Shown here piece after piece: positions 54,654 to 64,000 of a stretch of DNA of 64,000 bases. The notes under the pieces are model-generated. The model was not told the DNA's origin, searched no databases, and saw only the letters and a list, made by a program, of their open reading frames with translations. Origin of the DNA: Flavobacterium frigoris (GTDB lineage Bacteria; Bacteroidota; Bacteroidia; Flavobacteriales; Flavobacteriaceae); the NCBI RefSeq assembly GCF_900111075.1, contig NZ_FOFZ01000013.1:28250-92249 (forward strand), read 5' to 3'. The first letter of the stretch is position 1. Every line of letters begins with the position of its first letter. The position numbers and the translations under genes were made by a program.

Positions 54654-54680
54654 TTAACATTAAGTTAACATAAGGTTAAC
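54654..54680 (+). promoter_or_regulatory. Three PHO-box-like repeats before pstC
   Basis: TTAAC at 54654, 54665 and 54676, exactly 11 bp apart, which is the clearest site in the window. A consensus TAATTTTG follows at 54713-54720, farther away than at the other sites, so either a closer degenerate -7 is used or the box acts from a distance. Confidence 0.65.
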
Positions 54681-54741
54681 GATGGGAACACATTCGGCGT
54701 GTTTGCCTGATGTAATTTTGCTAAAAATAAAAAACACTCTT

Positions 54742-55950
54742 TTGAAAACAAATTTTAAACAGATTAAAGAGAAGGTGATTGAATCTATTTTAATGTTAAG
54801 TAGCGCCGCTACTAGTATTACAGTAGTTTTAATTGTCTTTTTTCTATTTATAGAAGGTGCTGGGGTTTTTACTAAAAAACCTATAGACAAGGGGTTTTTA
54901 TTGGCGGTAAATGAGTCAAATCCAGTAGGTAAATTAGAGCCGTCCCAAATAAAAGATATTTTTGATCAAAAAATTATAAATTGGAGTGAGCTTGGTGGGA
55001 AAGACGAGCCTATCGTTTTGTTTAGAACTGGAGATATAACGGATTATTATACAGAGGAAGAGCTTGGGGAGAATTTTGTTAACTTCCCTGACAAAATAAA
55101 TGAGCTTATCGCTAAAACACCTGGAATCATAGCGTTTTTTTCAGATAAGTATGTGAATAAAGAGTTTAAAGGAAAGGAAGTAGATATAAATAAAATTAGC
55201 GTTTATAAATTCTTATCTGGTGAAGAATGGTTTCCTACTGCTGAACCTGTGGCTCAAATGGGTGTTAAACCATTAATTTATGGTACATTATGGGTGAGTT
55301 TAGGAGCTATTCTATTGGCTTTGCCTATTGCTTTGGCAGCAGCCATCTACTTAAGTGAAATCGCAAAGAAGAGAACACGTAATTTATTAAAACCCCTTAT
55401 CGAACTTTTGGCGGGAATTCCGTCCGTTGTTTATGGTTTTTTTGGATTAGTGGTTATAGTACCCTTAATTCAAAGTGTTTTTAATCTACCGGTAGGTGAA
55501 ACAGCATTGGCGGGAAGTGTAGTGCTTGCAATTATGGCTCTGCCTACGATTATCACTATTTCAGAGGATGCGATGCGTAACACGCCACGTGCGATGAAAG
55601 AAGCTAGTTTGGCTTTAGGTGCATCTCATTGGCAAACGATTTATAAAGTGGTAATTCCCTATTCTGCATCTGGGATAACTGCTGGTGCAATTTTAGGAAT
55701 TGGTCGGGCTATTGGTGAAACCATGGCTGTATTGATGGTAACTGGAAATGCTGCGGTAATACCTCATTCGTTTTTAGCGCCTATTCGAACAATTCCGGCT
55801 ACTATTGCAGCGGAGTTAGGTGAAGCTCCAAACGGAGGTTTGCATTATGAAGCTTTATTCGCATTGGGTTGTATTCTATTCATAATTACTTTTGGAATCA
55901 ATATGTTAGTAGAATTAGTGACCAATAGAAACTCCCATAAAAAACACTAA
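54742..55950 (+). CDS. pstC: Phosphate ABC transporter permease with PstS-like loop
   Basis: A 402-aa inner-membrane permease. I chose TTG at 54742 (MKTNFKQIKEKVIESILM) over the ATG at 54682, because relatives begin near this point and the longer start would lie in the PHO-box region. A first TM (about 18-41) is followed by a roughly 110-residue periplasmic insert (about 50-160) that resembles PstS: LEPSQIKDIFDQKIINWSELGGKDEPI and PGIIAFFSDKYV (in part). The phosphate-binding Ser-rich loop is replaced. Then come five more TMs with ELLAGIPSVVYGFFGL, the EAA coupling loop (EASLALGAS) and GIGRAIGETMAVLMVTG. It partners with PstA (1-bp gap) and PstB. Confidence 0.92.
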   Translation: MKTNFKQIKEKVIESILMLSSAATSITVVLIVFFLFIEGAGVFTKKPIDKGFLLAVNESNPVGKLEPSQIKDIFDQKIINWSELGGKDEPIVLFRTGDITDYYTEEELGENFVNFPDKINELIAKTPGIIAFFSDKYVNKEFKGKEVDINKISVYKFLSGEEWFPTAEPVAQMGVKPLIYGTLWVSLGAILLALPIALAAAIYLSEIAKKRTRNLLKPLIELLAGIPSVVYGFFGLVVIVPLIQSVFNLPVGETALAGSVVLAIMALPTIITISEDAMRNTPRAMKEASLALGASHWQTIYKVVIPYSASGITAGAILGIGRAIGETMAVLMVTGNAAVIPHSFLAPIRTIPATIAAELGEAPNGGLHYEALFALGCILFIITFGINMLVELVTNRNSHKKH

Positions 55951-55951
55951 T

Positions 55952-56830
55952 ATGAGTATTGAAAATAATTTAGCAAAGAAAAAAAGAAGAAGTCAAAAAA
56001 TTGCCTTTGGGCTTTTTACAGCTACAAGCTATGCCATAGTAGCACTTCTATTTGTAATATTAGCCTTTATAGTAACGAAAGGGATTGGTGTTATAAGCTG
56101 GGAATTCATCAGCGCGATGCCAAAAAACGGGATGACCGAAGGCGGTATTTTTCCTGCCATTGTTGGAACGCTTTGTTTGGTTTTGGCAAGTATGGTATTT
56201 GCGTTTCCTATAGGTGTACTAGCGGCTATTTATATGAACGAATATGTAAAGGACGGCTGGCCTAAAAAAATAATTAAGCAAATGACAAATAATCTTGCGG
56301 GAGTTCCATCCATCGTATTTGGACTTTTCGGGATGTCATTATTTGTAAATAAGTTGGAATTTGGAGATTCGATATTAGCGGGTGGATTGACATTGGGTTT
56401 GTTAGTGCTTCCGGTTATCATTCGAACAACAGAGGAATCATTAAAAGCAGTAGATGACACCTTTAGACAAGCAAGTTTTGGGTTGGGAGCAAGTAAATGG
56501 GAAACGACAAGTAAAATTGTATTTCCAATCGCATTTCCTAATATCGTTACGGGATTAATATTATCCGTAGGAAGGGTTTCTGGAGAGACTGCGCCTATTT
56601 TATTTACTGTTGCGGCTTATTTTTTACCTAAATTGCCTACTTCTATCTTTGATCAGGCGATGGCATTGCCTTATCATTTATATGTAATTGCAACTAGTGG
56701 TACTGATATTGAAAAATCAAGAGCAATGGCTTATGGTACAGCGCTTATATTAATTATTATTGTATTAATTTCTAATTTATTGGCGAATGCACTTCGTAAA
56801 TATTATGGAAAAAAAGTAAAAATGAATTAA
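55952..56830 (+). CDS. pstA: Phosphate ABC transporter permease
   Basis: A 292-aa permease with six hydrophobic segments (first at about 20-43). Typical blocks are NNLAGVPSIVFGLFGM, QASFGLGASKWETT (EAA-like loop contacting PstB) and RVSGETAPILFTVAAY. It has no PstS-like insert, unlike PstC. It forms the heterodimeric channel with PstC, whose gene overlaps the spacing by 1 bp. PstB follows 109 bp downstream. Confidence 0.95.
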   Translation: MSIENNLAKKKRRSQKIAFGLFTATSYAIVALLFVILAFIVTKGIGVISWEFISAMPKNGMTEGGIFPAIVGTLCLVLASMVFAFPIGVLAAIYMNEYVKDGWPKKIIKQMTNNLAGVPSIVFGLFGMSLFVNKLEFGDSILAGGLTLGLLVLPVIIRTTEESLKAVDDTFRQASFGLGASKWETTSKIVFPIAFPNIVTGLILSVGRVSGETAPILFTVAAYFLPKLPTSIFDQAMALPYHLYVIATSGTDIEKSRAMAYGTALILIIIVLISNLLANALRKYYGKKVKMN

Positions 56831-56939
56831 TACCGTTTGCTAATTCATACTAGTCTAATGATCTCAGGCATCGGTAGGATTAAATGAATTATACAATTGT
56901 ATTACAGCGGAATAATTAGATTTAAAATAAAAATATAAC

Positions 56940-57692
56940 ATGCATAAAATAGAATCAAATAACGTAAATTTTTACTACGGGGAAAATCATGCTTTGCGTG
57001 ATATTTCTTTGTCAATGAAAGAAAATACGGTTACAGCATTAATTGGACCATCAGGGTGTGGTAAGTCAACTTACCTTCGTTTATTAAATAGAATGAATGA
57101 CCTTATAGACGGTACTAAAATGACTGGAAGTATTGTTATTGATGGAGCAGATATTTACGAAAAAAACACAAATGTGGATAATTTGCGTAAAAATGTTGGA
57201 ATGGTTTTTCAAAAACCAAATCCTTTTCCAAAGACTATATTTGAAAATGTAGCCTATGGATTGAGAGTTAATGGGATTACTGACAAAAATGAAATTGAAG
57301 AACGTGTCGTTACGACGATTGAACAAGTGGCACTTTGGGATGAGGTAAAAGACAAACTGAAAAAATCAGCTTTTGAACTTTCTGGAGGACAACAGCAAAG
57401 GTTATGTATCGCTCGTGCTCTAGCAATAAAGCCTTCTATATTGTTGATGGATGAACCTACATCGGCTTTAGATCCAATTTCCACTTCAAAAATTGAAGAA
57501 CTGATTTATGAGCTAAAAAATAAGTATACCATTGTTATCGTTACGCATAATATGCAACAAGCTGGTCGTGTGAGTGATACTACCGCTTTTTTCTACATGG
57601 GCGAGTTGATTGAGTACGATAAAACAAAAACTATTTTTACAAAACCGGCTATAAAGCAAACAGAAGATTATATAACAGGAAGATTCGGATAA
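56940..57692 (+). CDS. pstB: Phosphate ABC transporter ATP-binding protein
   Basis: A 250-aa ABC ATPase. Walker A is GPSGCGKST (about 36-44), the signature [16 protein letters not shown], Walker [13 protein letters not shown] and the switch His in VTHNMQQA, all typical of PstB. It energises import through PstCA and relays phosphate state to PhoU/PhoR. A 109-bp gap separates it from pstA without a PHO box seen, so it is likely on the same transcript. PhoU follows after 61 bp. Confidence 0.96.
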   Translation: MHKIESNNVNFYYGENHALRDISLSMKENTVTALIGPSGCGKSTYLRLLNRMNDLIDGTKMTGSIVIDGADIYEKNTNVDNLRKNVGMVFQKPNPFPKTIFENVAYGLRVNGITDKNEIEERVVTTIEQVALWDEVKDKLKKSAFELSGGQQQRLCIARALAIKPSILLMDEPTSALDPISTSKIEELIYELKNKYTIVIVTHNMQQAGRVSDTTAFFYMGELIEYDKTKTIFTKPAIKQTEDYITGRFG

Positions 57693-57753
57693 GAATGATT
57701 TTGATTTGTATTCAAAATCTATTAACTTTAAATCTTCAAATCTTTAGAAAAAA

Positions 57754-58422
57754 ATGGCATCACACTTAGAAACAGAACTTGGTAAACTTAGAGGCATAAT
57801 TATAAAAATAGGAGGCCTAGCTGAAAGTCAGGTTGCTGAAGCTGTTAAGGCAGTCCTTTCAGAACCCGTTTTAGAAAGTAAAGAAGTAAAGAAAACAGAA
57901 AATAAGATTGATAAATTAGATGTGAAAATCGATGATATCTGTCAGAGTGTTTTCGCTTTGCAACAACCTGTTGCTTCCGACTTACGATTTATCATATCGG
58001 CAATGCAAATTAGCAGAGAGATAGAAAGAATTGGCGATTTGTCAATGAGCATCATCAAACTGACCAAAAGTATTAAAGAGAAGCATGAACTTATATCAAA
58101 ATTTAATATTGCTGATATTGTAAGAGGTGCAGAAGATATTACAGCGAAGACTAATGAGTGTTTCCTTAATATGGATGAAACTAGCGTTGAAGAAATTTTC
58201 AAATTAAACACTGATGTTAAAAGTAAGAGCAGCGATGCAATTGATAATATCATTGGGGAAATGAAAAATAATTCAAAAACAGTGGTGTCTGGTACCAACT
58301 TAATTATTGCATTGAAACACTTTGAAAGAATTGCTGATCACAGCACAAACATTGCAGAATCTGTTTTTTTTATGATTAATGCGAAGACTATCAAGCACGA
58401 AAAATTTTCCGACAAGAATTAA
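57754..58422 (+). CDS. phoU: Phosphate signalling protein PhoU
   Basis: A 222-aa all-helical PhoU protein with two three-helix repeats. The metal-binding motif E(K/R)xxD appears as REIERIGDLSMSI and FERIADHSTNIAE, each holding the acidic pair that coordinates metal. It represses PhoR when phosphate is plentiful by contacting the Pst complex. It is the last gene of the pst unit and ends at a convergent terminator. Confidence 0.95.
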   Translation: MASHLETELGKLRGIIIKIGGLAESQVAEAVKAVLSEPVLESKEVKKTENKIDKLDVKIDDICQSVFALQQPVASDLRFIISAMQISREIERIGDLSMSIIKLTKSIKEKHELISKFNIADIVRGAEDITAKTNECFLNMDETSVEEIFKLNTDVKSKSSDAIDNIIGEMKNNSKTVVSGTNLIIALKHFERIADHSTNIAESVFFMINAKTIKHEKFSDKN

Positions 58423-58447
58423 TTAATCCATTCTTTAAGTACATTTT

Positions 58448-58490
58448 AAAGTTGGTTTTCATATCAAATAACGGTATGAAAACCAGCTTT
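58448..58490. terminator. Bidirectional terminator
   Basis: A 16-bp stem with one mismatch (58448-58463 with 58475-58490, loop TCAAATAACGG) between the convergent phoU and glycosyltransferase genes. Confidence 0.85.
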
Positions 58491-58502
58491 TCTATTGAGA
58501 TT

Positions 58503-59570
58503 TTAAATTTCAAAAACCTCAAATAGTTTTATCCAATCGGGAGTATTGTCAAAGTACTGTAAACCGGAATATTTTTTGATCTCGGGCAAGTGATCTATTT
58601 TAAAATCATCTTGTTCTGCATATGGAACCATGCCATCTTCTTTTAATTTTTTGGCCAAATATAATTGTTCGTATTGTCCCGGAGTAGGGATAAAGAAAGC
58701 TTTTTTACCTAGTTTTACCAAGTCCATAATTGTAGTATAACCGGAACGTGCTAGGATAATGTCACTTTCATTAAAAGTTTGTTCCAGTTGACGACTAGTC
58801 ATAAAGTTAAAATAGGTAATGTTTTTTAGCTGTTCTTTTTTTTGTTCCTTTTCTACAATCCCTTTAATGAATACCACGTTACCTCTGTAACGCTTTAATT
58901 CGGTTTTTAGGATTGATTCTAATAATCCTCGTTGTGGTTCAGGACCAGAGAGAATAACCATTAAGTCGTACTGTTTTGTGATTTCTTTTTTATGCATACG
59001 GCTTAATGGGCCGATGTATTTGGGCGCAAAAGGCAAGTTAGTCGAGTGACTTAATTGCCCAGCAAGATTTGGTTCGCCTGCAACATCAGGAACCCAACAT
59101 TCTGCATATTTTTTGATGATTTTTTGATGCAATTTACTTGTTAGCCAAGTCGTATTCCCCGTCATCACATTGAGCTGATGTGTTATAAATACACAGGGAA
59201 CATTTTTGTTATGAACACCCAGTCTGTTGTCAGAGATAATGCCGTCGATATCGTATTGTTTGATCCATGAAGCTACCAGTTTTTTTTCATGCCAAATGGC
59301 TTTCAACATCTTAGGAGTATTTTTTAATAACTTCCATTTGAAATTTTTACCGTTTTTAGCATACTCGATTTCGTAAGAAGGCAATTCGAGTGTTTGTAGA
59401 TAAGGAAATTCTTTGCGTAACATAGCAAGGGCTATTCCATCAGAAGCGATTATAGGAATGTGATTGCTTTCTTGCAATGCCTTTATTATAGGAATGCAAC
59501 GCGTGGCATGACCCAAGCCCCAATTTAACGGAGCAACCAATATATTTTTGTTGGTAGCATTTGATTCCAT
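58503..59570 (-). CDS. Glycosyltransferase, MurG/GT28-like
   Basis: A 355-aa GT-B glycosyltransferase. The N-terminal block APLNWGLGHATRCIPIIKAL is typical of MurG/UDP-GlcNAc transferase-like proteins of Bacteroidota; the C-terminal half contains LARSGYTTIMDLVKLGKKAFFIPTPGQYEQ (given in part), the nucleotide-sugar-binding motif of GT28. Substrate is not predictable; relatives are annotated as UDP-N-acetylglucosamine:LPS transferases. It has no membrane span and probably acts at the inner face. Not linked to its neighbours. Confidence 0.87.
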   Translation of the reverse strand: MESNATNKNILVAPLNWGLGHATRCIPIIKALQESNHIPIIASDGIALAMLRKEFPYLQTLELPSYEIEYAKNGKNFKWKLLKNTPKMLKAIWHEKKLVASWIKQYDIDGIISDNRLGVHNKNVPCVFITHQLNVMTGNTTWLTSKLHQKIIKKYAECWVPDVAGEPNLAGQLSHSTNLPFAPKYIGPLSRMHKKEITKQYDLMVILSGPEPQRGLLESILKTELKRYRGNVVFIKGIVEKEQKKEQLKNITYFNFMTSRQLEQTFNESDIILARSGYTTIMDLVKLGKKAFFIPTPGQYEQLYLAKKLKEDGMVPYAEQDDFKIDHLPEIKKYSGLQYFDNTPDWIKLFEVFEI

Positions 59571-60402
59571 AGTTGTGAAAGCTGTTTTTTTATTGTTAAA
59601 GATAGCGTATGTTACAATTTTTATATGTTTTTAAAGTATTACCAAACCAACAAATAATTATTGTGTAGTCTGGTTGTCATTAGAATATCATTTGCTCCTA
59701 TTTTAAGGTTTATTAGGAGATACTCAAAAATGCCATTTTAGGAATGTTGGTAATTTTTGCACAACGTTAATTTGTAAAAGGTGTACCAGATATACTTTTA
59801 TTCTGTGACAAAATTCTCGTTTTTTACTTAATGATTTTAATTTTTTTTGCATTGATATTCAATATGTTATTCTGGTATTTCTGAATAAATCCTAAAATAA
59901 TCATTAAGTAAATACATATAATCTAGAAGGTTGATTGTATTTTGTCTGTGAAAAACAGCATTTAGACGATTAATAGATAATTTAATGAATTTTATTTTTT
60001 TTATTCTTTGAGATTTGTATACTTTCGTGAATGTACTTGATGTTTTTTACTACAATTTGTGTACAGAAAATCGTTTTGCTGTTAAAAATAATTAATTTTT
60101 TTGTGTAAAAATTACATTTAGAAGGTAGTAGAAATAGTCTGTTTTTGCGATGCCTTTTTTTAAAGATGGATTTATTTAGTGATGATTATATTTTCAAATT
60201 TAATAAAAACATACATTTTATTTTTGCATGGGTTTCGTTAGTTAATCTATTCAATTGAAAGGTCGCTATAGGCTTAATTTTAAGTGATTATTACAATAAT
60301 GCAAGCTTTTATACAAAAAGAAGTATAATGGTAAAAAAAATCTATAGAATAGGCTTTTTTTTACTATTATTTAATTTAAACTAATGTTGTTAATGCAGTA
60401 TT

Positions 60403-60424
60403 ACAAAATTAACGTTAATTTTGT
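60403..60424. promoter_or_regulatory. Perfect 22-bp palindrome
   Basis: ACAAAATTAAC and GTTAATTTTGT meet without a spacer. It could be an operator for a dimeric regulator. The centre contains TTAAC, as in the PHO-like sites, but here it is symmetric. Confidence 0.5.
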
Positions 60425-60600
60425 CAACAAGTTATGAACAAAAAAAATATATTAAGATTCTTTGCCCTAGCAAAAATCTGCCATGTTTCACCTTTAAATC
60501 GCTATGTATGGAATTAATGTTACTCCTCCCGCTGTTTAAAACCTATTTTTCTAAAATCTCGTAGATGAAGTTAGAAAATAGATTCAATTAGCAGTTTTGC

Positions 60601-60641
60601 AGCTTATTTATCACATTAAAACTGATAAATAAAAGCTTTTT
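60601..60641 (+). terminator. Terminator-like hairpin upstream of the adhesin gene
   Basis: AGCTTATTTATCA (60601-60613) pairs with TGATAAATAAaAGCT (60623-60637), one bulge, followed by T5. It is 82 bp before the start codon, so it could be an attenuator or the end of an unseen transcript. Confidence 0.5.
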
Positions 60642-60722
60642 AAGTCACTCTATATTTTATCGAAAATATTAGGAATAAATATATCCAAAAGACATTTTTG
60701 CCACCAAAAATACAGCTCACTT

Positions 60723-63700
60723 ATGAATAAAATTACTTTAAAAACACCAAAATTCGGAAAAATATTATTTTTTGTTTTGAGTCTTTTATTTTCACTAAAT
60801 TCTTATTCACAATTTTATGACAAGCATTACATTGCTCCTGCTCCGTGGCAATATTTATCGAATGCTAATGTTATTGTAATAGCTACTGAATCTACAACTG
60901 CAGTTAATGTTACCATTGCGAAAAGTGATGGTACATTTGTGGCAAATGGAAGTGCAATAGCAGGTGCGCCTTTAGTTTATAGATTTACTGGTGTTCCAAG
61001 TTCTTTTCCAATGCATCCCATGAATTCTGTTATCAATGGGGGTGGTCTAATAATTACGGGAGATAAACCGATTTCAGTTAATGTAAGAAATATTGCTTCC
61101 GATAACAGTACGGTAGGAGATTCATTCATTAAAGGGAATGCATCATTAACTAGTTTTGGTAATCCAGGGATAGGTGTTAGTTTTAGAATTGGCTATTATA
61201 GAAATGATTCAACGGGTAATGGAACTCCAATTTACAGTGCGATGGCATTGTATAATAATACAGTCGTAAGCTTAAATGGAACCGTTGTAGCTACCTTGCA
61301 GGCTGGTCAAAGCTGGCTTTTTAAAACGACTTTAGGTGCTTTAATTACCTCTTCAAAAGGGATTGTAATGAATACTGGTGCTGCTATAGATGCACCTTCT
61401 GGCTGTGGTGATGGAACGTTTGATCAAATCCCACCCATTAGTGTTTTAGGGAAAGAGTACATTATAGTAAAAGGTAATGGTAATGACAAAGCTGAGCAAA
61501 CAACTGTTGTTGCAACAGTAGCAAATACATCTGTTCAAATTGACACCTATACAAGTACAGGTGCTTTTTCTTCGACAGTAACTAAATTATTGACAAATGC
61601 AGGAGATTTTTATACTTTTATCAATGGTGTCGTTGGGAATAATAAATATTCTTCTTCAAGGATTGTAGCTACAAAAAATGTTGTTGTATATTCTGGAACA
61701 GCAGATGGTTGTGAGGTAGATATTTCTACTGTTGCACCTGCTCAAGTTTGTTCAGGCTCGCTCGTTGTAGAGACTACTCAGTTTTTGGGTTATACTAATC
61801 AAATTTTGCCTTATTTTGGTTATGTTTTGTTGAATAGTGCCACAGATAAAGTGTATCTTAATGGTATTGATATTCAAACTTTAGGAGGAGGAGCGATAAC
61901 TAGAAAACAATTAGGAACGACTGGATGGTATCTAATAACTTTTACGGATACTAATATTTCCTCACCAGTTGTTGTGAAATTATCGAGTGCTTCAAGATTG
62001 TCAGTTTCGTTTGTCGAACAAGGGGGTGGTTTTTCAATGTCTGGATTTTTCTCTAAATTCGTTGATCAGCCAACCGAGCCTAATTTAGCTTATGTAGCAG
62101 GAGGTTCTTGTGCTGCTCAGTCTGCGATTTTAACTGTGAACTCAGGAATTGCTCCTTATCAATGGTTTTTAAATGGAACTGCAATAGCTGGTGCAATTTC
62201 ATCAAGTTATACCGCTACAACTTCTGGCTCTTATTCTGTTTCATCAACAACCGTTTGTGGGCCATCAATACTTTCAAATTCAATTCCTGTTGCATTGTGT
62301 ACTGATTTATCAATTACTAAGAGTGTTGATAATATGAGGCCAATATTTGGTAATAATGTAACGTTTACTATTACCGCTACAAATAATGGGCCGAATACAG
62401 GAACAGGTGTTATTGTTTCTGATGTATTGCCGAGTGGTTATACTTTTGTAAGCGCAACTCCGTCAATAGGAACTTATTCTAATGGAACAGGTGTCTGGGC
62501 TATAGGTAATTTAAGCAATGGAGCGAGTGCTGCTTTAACTGTTGTGGCAACGGTAAAAAATACGGGTGTTTATATTAATACTGCATCAGTTTCAAGTGAC
62601 GAAACTGATGCAACGCCAGCTAATAATACCGCTTCGATAACTCCCACGCCAATTTCATGTGCTTCAGCACCAACAACTACAGGAGCTACTATTTGTCCTG
62701 GGGGATCCGGGTCGTTGACTGGTACAACTGCTAATCTAACAACATTATCGGGAGCTTGGACAGCAGGAAGTCCTAGTAGTAATCGACCTAAAAATAACAT
62801 CAAATCAACTGATGGTTGTGGTTTTGATAATAAGACTAGGAATTATGTGGCAATAGACTTTCAAGTTAGTGTTGCAGGAATTTATGTTTTCACAATGGCT
62901 GATAATGCTAATTATGATGGTATGGGGTATATTGTTTCGGGAGCATATTCTCCAGGGACATGTCCAGGAACAGGAGTATGGTTGAATGGAGATGATGATA
63001 GTAATGGGGGAACTGACGGAAGTAGTGAGCCTAAGATAACAACTTCAAGTTTAGCCGTTGGTACTACTTACACTTTAATTTCGACCACAAATGGTAATAA
63101 TGCAACAACTAATGACACCTTTAATTGGAGTATTACCCCACCTGCAGGAGGAGAAATAATCCCAACGATAAATTGGTATACAGTTGCTAGTGGAGGATCT
63201 CCAATAGGTTCGGGTTCACCGTTTAATCCAGTTGGTGTATCTGGTTCAGGATTGGCAGATACAAATATTTCTGGAACTACAACTTATTATGCTGCCAGTT
63301 CTGATAAATTAGATTGTAGAACTACCACTCCATTTGTTATAAATAAAAACTCTGTTGCTCCAACTGGAATTGCTGGATCTACCACCATATGCCCGGGTGA
63401 CTTTACTACACTTACCGTTTCTGGGGGTACTTTAGGGACAGGCGCAATAGCGGAGTGGTTTTCAGGATCGTGTGGGACAACAGCGGTAGGAACAGGGAAT
63501 AGTATTACGGTTTCTCCATTGGCTAACACTACTTATTATGTGCGATACAAAGGTACTTGTAACACTACTACCTGTTTTTCTGTTCCAGTACTAGTAAATA
63601 CAACGGCACCTCCGGCTGCAAGCGCACAAAGTTTTTGTAGTATAGATAGTAAAAAAGTATCTGATTTAGTGGCTACAGGCACTACAGTTAAATGGTACGA

Positions 63701-64000
63701 TGCGGCTACTGCTGGTACGCTTTATACGGGAAGTGAAACCTTAGTTACAGGAACCTATTATGCAAGCCAGACATTAAATGGTTGTGAGAGTTTGAGAACA
63801 TCTGTTGGAGTAACAGTAAATGCAACACCATCAGCACCTAGTGCTTCTGCACAAACATTTTGTACAGTAGATGCTAAAAAAGTAAGTGATTTAGTTGCTA
63901 CAGGTACGGCTATCAAATGGTATTCAGCAGCAACATCAGGCACCTTATATACAGGTTCAGAAACCTTAGTTACAGAAACCTATTATGCAAGTCAAACCAC
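60723..64000 (+). CDS. Giant secreted Ig/DUF11-type adhesin (3' end outside window)
   Basis: One open frame runs from the ATG at 60723 to the window end (1,092 codons so far, no stop). A signal peptide (about 1-33, ending SYSQF) is followed by a large N-terminal region (about 35-455) that resembles IgGFc-binding-type proteins ([24 protein letters not shown]). Then come a CHU-type Ig-like domain (about 458-520), a DUF11 domain (about 526-640; [20 protein letters not shown] in part) and Cys-paired Ig-like segments. Beginning at 63606 are 76-residue tandem repeats (228 bp), the second starting at 63834. These proteins are usually exported by the type IX system, whose C-terminal signal would lie beyond the window. 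Probable surface adhesion or gliding function. Confidence 0.85.
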   Translation, partial: MNKITLKTPKFGKILFFVLSLLFSLNSYSQFYDKHYIAPAPWQYLSNANVIVIATESTTAVNVTIAKSDGTFVANGSAIAGAPLVYRFTGVPSSFPMHPMNSVINGGGLIITGDKPISVNVRNIASDNSTVGDSFIKGNASLTSFGNPGIGVSFRIGYYRNDSTGNGTPIYSAMALYNNTVVSLNGTVVATLQAGQSWLFKTTLGALITSSKGIVMNTGAAIDAPSGCGDGTFDQIPPISVLGKEYIIVKGNGNDKAEQTTVVATVANTSVQIDTYTSTGAFSSTVTKLLTNAGDFYTFINGVVGNNKYSSSRIVATKNVVVYSGTADGCEVDISTVAPAQVCSGSLVVETTQFLGYTNQILPYFGYVLLNSATDKVYLNGIDIQTLGGGAITRKQLGTTGWYLITFTDTNISSPVVVKLSSASRLSVSFVEQGGGFSMSGFFSKFVDQPTEPNLAYVAGGSCAAQSAILTVNSGIAPYQWFLNGTAIAGAISSSYTATTSGSYSVSSTTVCGPSILSNSIPVALCTDLSITKSVDNMRPIFGNNVTFTITATNNGPNTGTGVIVSDVLPSGYTFVSATPSIGTYSNGTGVWAIGNLSNGASAALTVVATVKNTGVYINTASVSSDETDATPANNTASITPTPISCASAPTTTGATICPGGSGSLTGTTANLTTLSGAWTAGSPSSNRPKNNIKSTDGCGFDNKTRNYVAIDFQVSVAGIYVFTMADNANYDGMGYIVSGAYSPGTCPGTGVWLNGDDDSNGGTDGSSEPKITTSSLAVGTTYTLISTTNGNNATTNDTFNWSITPPAGGEIIPTINWYTVASGGSPIGSGSPFNPVGVSGSGLADTNISGTTTYYAASSDKLDCRTTTPFVINKNSVAPTGIAGSTTICPGDFTTLTVSGGTLGTGAIAEWFSGSCGTTAVGTGNSITVSPLANTTYYVRYKGTCNTTTCFSVPVLVNTTAPPAASAQSFCSIDSKKVSDLVATGTTVKWYDAATAGTLYTGSETLVTGTYYASQTLNGCESLRTSVGVTVNATPSAPSASAQTFCTVDAKKVSDLVATGTAIKWYSAATSGTLYTGSETLVTETYYASQT
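63606..64000 (+). repeat. 228-bp tandem coding repeats
   Basis: Unit 1 starts at 63606 and unit 2 at 63834 (76 codons each). Shared peptides are [45 protein letters not shown] and TYYASQT. The array continues past the window end. Confidence 0.85.

Larger units (their letters stand above)
59571..60722. other. Long gene-free stretch
   Basis: About 1.15 kb with no coding frame. It contains a 22-bp perfect palindrome (60403-60424) and a terminator-like hairpin (60601-60641). No RNA gene was recognised. It is the upstream region of the giant adhesin gene. Confidence 0.6.

Noticed and set aside
60337..60362. Terminator at the A/T run hairpin
   Set aside because: The stem is only four base pairs between homopolymer runs and is not convincing.
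62570..63943. Several minus-strand frames (62570-62803, 63287-63529, 63758-63943)
   Set aside because: They lie opposite the continuous adhesin frame and have biased composition from its Thr/Gly/Ala codons.

Overview
The window looks like a chromosome segment of a flavobacterium (Bacteroidota, close to Flavobacterium). The support is AT-rich sequence, promoters of the TTG-N19/20-TAnnTTTG type, four large TonB-dependent receptors with carboxypeptidase-like N-terminal extensions, flavobacterial families (DUF4407, DUF885, DUF4374, M56-TonB), and a very long Ig/DUF11-type secreted adhesin. No rRNA, CRISPR array or intact insertion sequence was seen.

Layout. 1-3.8 kb: the end of a LytTR response regulator cut by the window edge, small genes (one STAS-like, one PH/SHOCT) and about 2 kb of gene-poor, apparently decayed DNA. 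3.8-13.1 kb: housekeeping genes (DUF4407 membrane protein, pckA, DUF423, saccharopine dehydrogenase family, M20 dipeptidase, tRNA-Leu(UAG)) and a BlaI/M56 regulatory operon whose M56 gene is frameshifted. 13.6-21.5 kb: an accessory block behind the tRNA, with a type I restriction system hsdM-hsdS-hsdR carrying a REP-associated transposase (RAYT) and a 34-bp perfect palindrome between hsdS and hsdR, then a class II Fic protein and a tyrosine-recombinase remnant. 22.4-31.4 kb: a six-gene iron/xenosiderophore-type operon resembling Bacteroides XusABC (TonB receptor, DUF4374 surface lipoprotein, PepSY membrane protein) fused to a flavin redox module (flavodoxin-reductase domains, DUF2271 protein with a flavinylation-like motif, ApbE). 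31.6-35.9 kb: a TonB receptor with an esterase-GDPD fusion. 36-43 kb: a truncated tyrosine kinase (Wzc type) next to its CpsB/CapC phosphatase, a secreted protein, a DUF885 lipoprotein and another TonB receptor. 43.2-58.4 kb: a phosphate-starvation region (PhoB, PhoR, two OprO/P-type porins of which one is frameshifted, PstS, PstC, PstA, PstB, PhoU) interrupted by a decayed SbtA-like permease, Sua5, LysR, TerC and a universal stress protein. Four promoters in the 50.7-54.7 kb part carry TTAAC-type direct repeats, mostly at 11-bp period, that look like PHO boxes. 58.5-64 kb: a glycosyltransferase, a long gene-free stretch with a 22-bp perfect palindrome, and the first 1,092 codons of a giant secreted adhesin that runs off the window.

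How the parts work together. The strongest systems are the Pho regulon with its outer-membrane porins and ABC transporter, where PstC carries an unusual PstS-like periplasmic loop, and the Xus-like operon, where receptor, surface lipoprotein, inner-membrane reductase and flavin transferase suggest import plus reductive release of a ferric siderophore. A same-orientation short repeat (core GCTAACTTAG) occurs at 21.59, 31.50 and 36.06 kb, exactly at the edges of the Xus module and of the TonB/esterase-GDPD module. This suggests these modules were assembled by recombination or insertion next to a recombinase remnant.
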